A DNA stretch of 16,501 nucleotides, taken from contig JAFGTU010000294.1 of the NCBI GenBank assembly GCA_016933985.1, positions 1 to 16,501 of the forward strand, given 5' to 3'. This DNA is from Sedimentisphaerales bacterium. GTDB lineage: Bacteria > Planctomycetota > Phycisphaerae > Sedimentisphaerales > Anaerobacaceae. Below the pieces are notes generated by a model that saw nothing but the letters and a program-made list of their open reading frames with translations, searched no databases and had not been told where the DNA came from. Shown here in pieces: positions 15,054 through 16,501 of the stretch. A program made the position numbers and the translations under genes. Position 1 is the stretch's first letter. Each line of letters starts with the position of its first letter.

Positions 15054-16501
15054 ATGATTGGATATCGATCTGCGTTGCTGATGGTCTTTTGTGTGGTAAC
15101 AGCAACGGTGTCTTTGTGCGATGCGGCCGGCATTGCACTACCACAAGCCTCCTGTGGAAGCGAAGGGCAACATGCAAGATCAATCACCCTCAACGGCACG
15201 TGGGAATTTGCGGTTGGCGAGGGTACGGAAGGAGCCCAGAACCGGGGCGGACAAGCTAAGCTGGATTGGAAAAAGGTGAGCCTTCCCGGGCCGTTTATGC
15301 CGCACAGTCAAAAGGTCGTTTCCGAGACAGCTTTTGTCTGGGCGAAGCGACCGTTTCGATTGACGGCCGAGCAGGCGAAAAGTTTGGCCGTGCTGCGATG
15401 GAATTATATATCGCTCGGCGCTACGGCCTTCATCAACGGCGTCGAAGTCGGCCGGAATGAGCCAATTGGTCCTTATCAGACCATCATTCGACCAGACGTA
15501 TTGCGGACCGGGGAGAATGAAATCGTTCTCAAAATCGCAGGCACGAGAGGTGCGAGGAAGGCGGCAAGCGGTTATATGCTTTTCCCAGCCGGATTCGGAA
15601 GTTCGGGTGATATGCCGTCGGTCTTGGACGACGTCTGGATTGATTTCGCAGATCGAGCTTATATGAAGTGGGTCCTCGCCATTCCGGATTTGGCGAGGAG
15701 CAAAGTGTCTATAAGAGTCACACTGACTGGTCTCGAAAAGCTCGACGGCTTGACTGTTCGTGCGAACGTCCGCCCATGGCCAAACGGTGATCTCATAGGG
15801 CGTGGGCAAACCCGGGCACGTATAGTGTCTGATCCGGATCCTTTGGGCGGCGAACACTTCTTCGTCGAGGTCCCGATGCCCAATTTCAAGCCATGGACCT
15901 ATGAGAACCGTAACCTCTATCTTGCAGAGGTTACCCTGCTCAGGGGAAAAGACGTACTCGACGCACTTACGCTCAGATTCGGCATGCGAGAGATCAAAGT
16001 CGCTGAGCGCAATTACAAGCTTAACGGCAGGAATCTTTGGCTGCGAGGCTCGAACCTGGTGTTCGAGTGGGACTGGGGAGACACGATAACGGGCCACGAG
16101 GTCGATTACCTTGTGACCGAGGCAAGAGAGATGAGCATGAACTCCTTCCGCACCCATACTCGCCCGCCGCCGAGGCTATGGGCGGACATCTGTGACGAGC
16201 ACGGCACGATGATTCTGGCCGAATTCCCGGTGCTTTACAATTACCAGGACTATAAGTTCACGCCGAAGGAGTTGGAGATTTGGCATCGCAATTGCATGCT
16301 CGACGCAGCGGGGTGGATGAGTCGGCTGTGGAACCATCCGGCGGTCATCATGTGGGTATTGAGCAACGAGTCGAACCGCGACAACGAGTGGGAGGAGGGG
16401 CCGTTTCAGGATTTCGTAAATGCACTTGACCCGACACGTCCCACTCTGCGGACAGGCACCACGGGCACTCGCGACAACTACGACGTGCATACGTGCGGCA
16501 A
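15054..16501 (+). CDS. Secreted GH2-family glycoside hydrolase, N-terminal part (runs off right edge)
   Basis: The frame is open without a stop from ATG 15054 to the window end, 482 codons. AAAGGAG at 15038-15044 lies nine bases upstream. A signal peptide occupies about 1-25 (ALLMVFCVVTATVSLCDAAG). A sugar-binding jelly roll (about 43-200) begins ITLNGTWEFAVG and includes FINGVEVGRN and LRTGENEIVLKIAG. An immunoglobulin-like domain (about 215-312) ends KPWTYENRNLYLAEVTLLRG, then RFGMREI. The barrel (from about 320) shows YKLNGRNLWLRGSN, MSMNSFRTHTR and LWNHPAVIMWVLSNES, with Glu439 in the acid/base position (W-x-x-x-N-E). The nucleophile lies beyond the window. GH2 covers beta-galactosidase, beta-mannosidase, beta-glucuronidase and others; which is undecided. 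It is divergent from the sialidase gene. Confidence 0.9.
   Translation, partial: MIGYRSALLMVFCVVTATVSLCDAAGIALPQASCGSEGQHARSITLNGTWEFAVGEGTEGAQNRGGQAKLDWKKVSLPGPFMPHSQKVVSETAFVWAKRPFRLTAEQAKSLAVLRWNYISLGATAFINGVEVGRNEPIGPYQTIIRPDVLRTGENEIVLKIAGTRGARKAASGYMLFPAGFGSSGDMPSVLDDVWIDFADRAYMKWVLAIPDLARSKVSIRVTLTGLEKLDGLTVRANVRPWPNGDLIGRGQTRARIVSDPDPLGGEHFFVEVPMPNFKPWTYENRNLYLAEVTLLRGKDVLDALTLRFGMREIKVAERNYKLNGRNLWLRGSNLVFEWDWGDTITGHEVDYLVTEAREMSMNSFRTHTRPPPRLWADICDEHGTMILAEFPVLYNYQDYKFTPKELEIWHRNCMLDAAGWMSRLWNHPAVIMWVLSNESNRDNEWEEGPFQDFVNALDPTRPTLRTGTTGTRDNYDVHTCG

Noticed and set aside
15180..16157. Long open frame on the minus strand (325 codons)
   Set aside because: It is antisense to the GH2 gene, whose plus-strand frame shows clear domain motifs, a signal peptide and a ribosome-binding site. 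The minus-strand translation has no recognisable features.
1..16501. Mobile elements, CRISPR arrays, tRNA or rRNA genes as an explanation for the relics
   Set aside because: No transposase, integrase, terminal inverted repeats, regularly spaced repeats or RNA gene landmarks were recognised on either strand.

Overview
This window looks like a glycan-degradation island of a bacterium in the Planctomycetota/Verrucomicrobiota (PVC) sphere. The evidence is tandem type I sulfatases, one with a twin-arginine leader, several exported glycoside hydrolases, an apiosidase-like (DUF4038) remnant, a PKD-domain remnant, a GH28-like beta-helix protein, and a Na+/solute symporter in place of any SusC/SusD pair. 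The phylum assignment is an inference from gene content; no marker gene is present. No tRNA, rRNA, CRISPR array, transposase or integrase was seen.

Layout, left to right. 1-2284 (+): the C-terminal part of one sulfatase and a complete second sulfatase. 2281-3602 (+): three consecutive gene relics (a Tat-leader/glycosidase tail, DUF4038, and a beta-helix/PKD protein). Each keeps recognisable 5' and 3' ends but has lost its interior; relics overlap their neighbours in operon fashion. 3716-5473 (+): an intact secreted two-catalytic-domain enzyme, GH26 followed by GH16. 5474-5860: no convincing gene. 5861-7306 (+): a secreted GH28-like beta-helix protein with non-canonical catalytic motifs. 7415-7822 (+): a fourth relic made of three shards. 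7989-10139 (+): a secreted repeat protein, probably a beta-propeller, of unknown function. 10206-11774 (+): a sodium:solute symporter interrupted by one in-frame TAG. 11767-12513 (+): a KDPG/KHG-type aldolase overlapping the symporter. 12620-14830 (-): a secreted sialidase (GH33) with an extra N-terminal BNR/propeller module. 15054-16501 (+): a GH2 glycosidase that runs off the right edge; it is transcribed divergently from the sialidase, with a plausible sigma70-type promoter on each side.

Together the intact genes describe extracellular or periplasmic desulfation and trimming of a complex glycan (sulfatases, GH26-GH16, GH28-like, GH33, GH2). Uptake of a released sugar or sugar acid by a Na+ symporter and cytoplasmic retro-aldol cleavage of a 2-keto-3-deoxy sugar acid would follow. 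The target polymer cannot be named from sequence alone.

The most unusual aspect is that the island is partly ruined, and in a repeated way: four genes with ends kept and middle lost, plus one transporter with a lone nonsense codon, sit among fully intact neighbours. This is either recent, active erosion of a glycan-use locus or a systematic assembly artefact; read mapping would decide.
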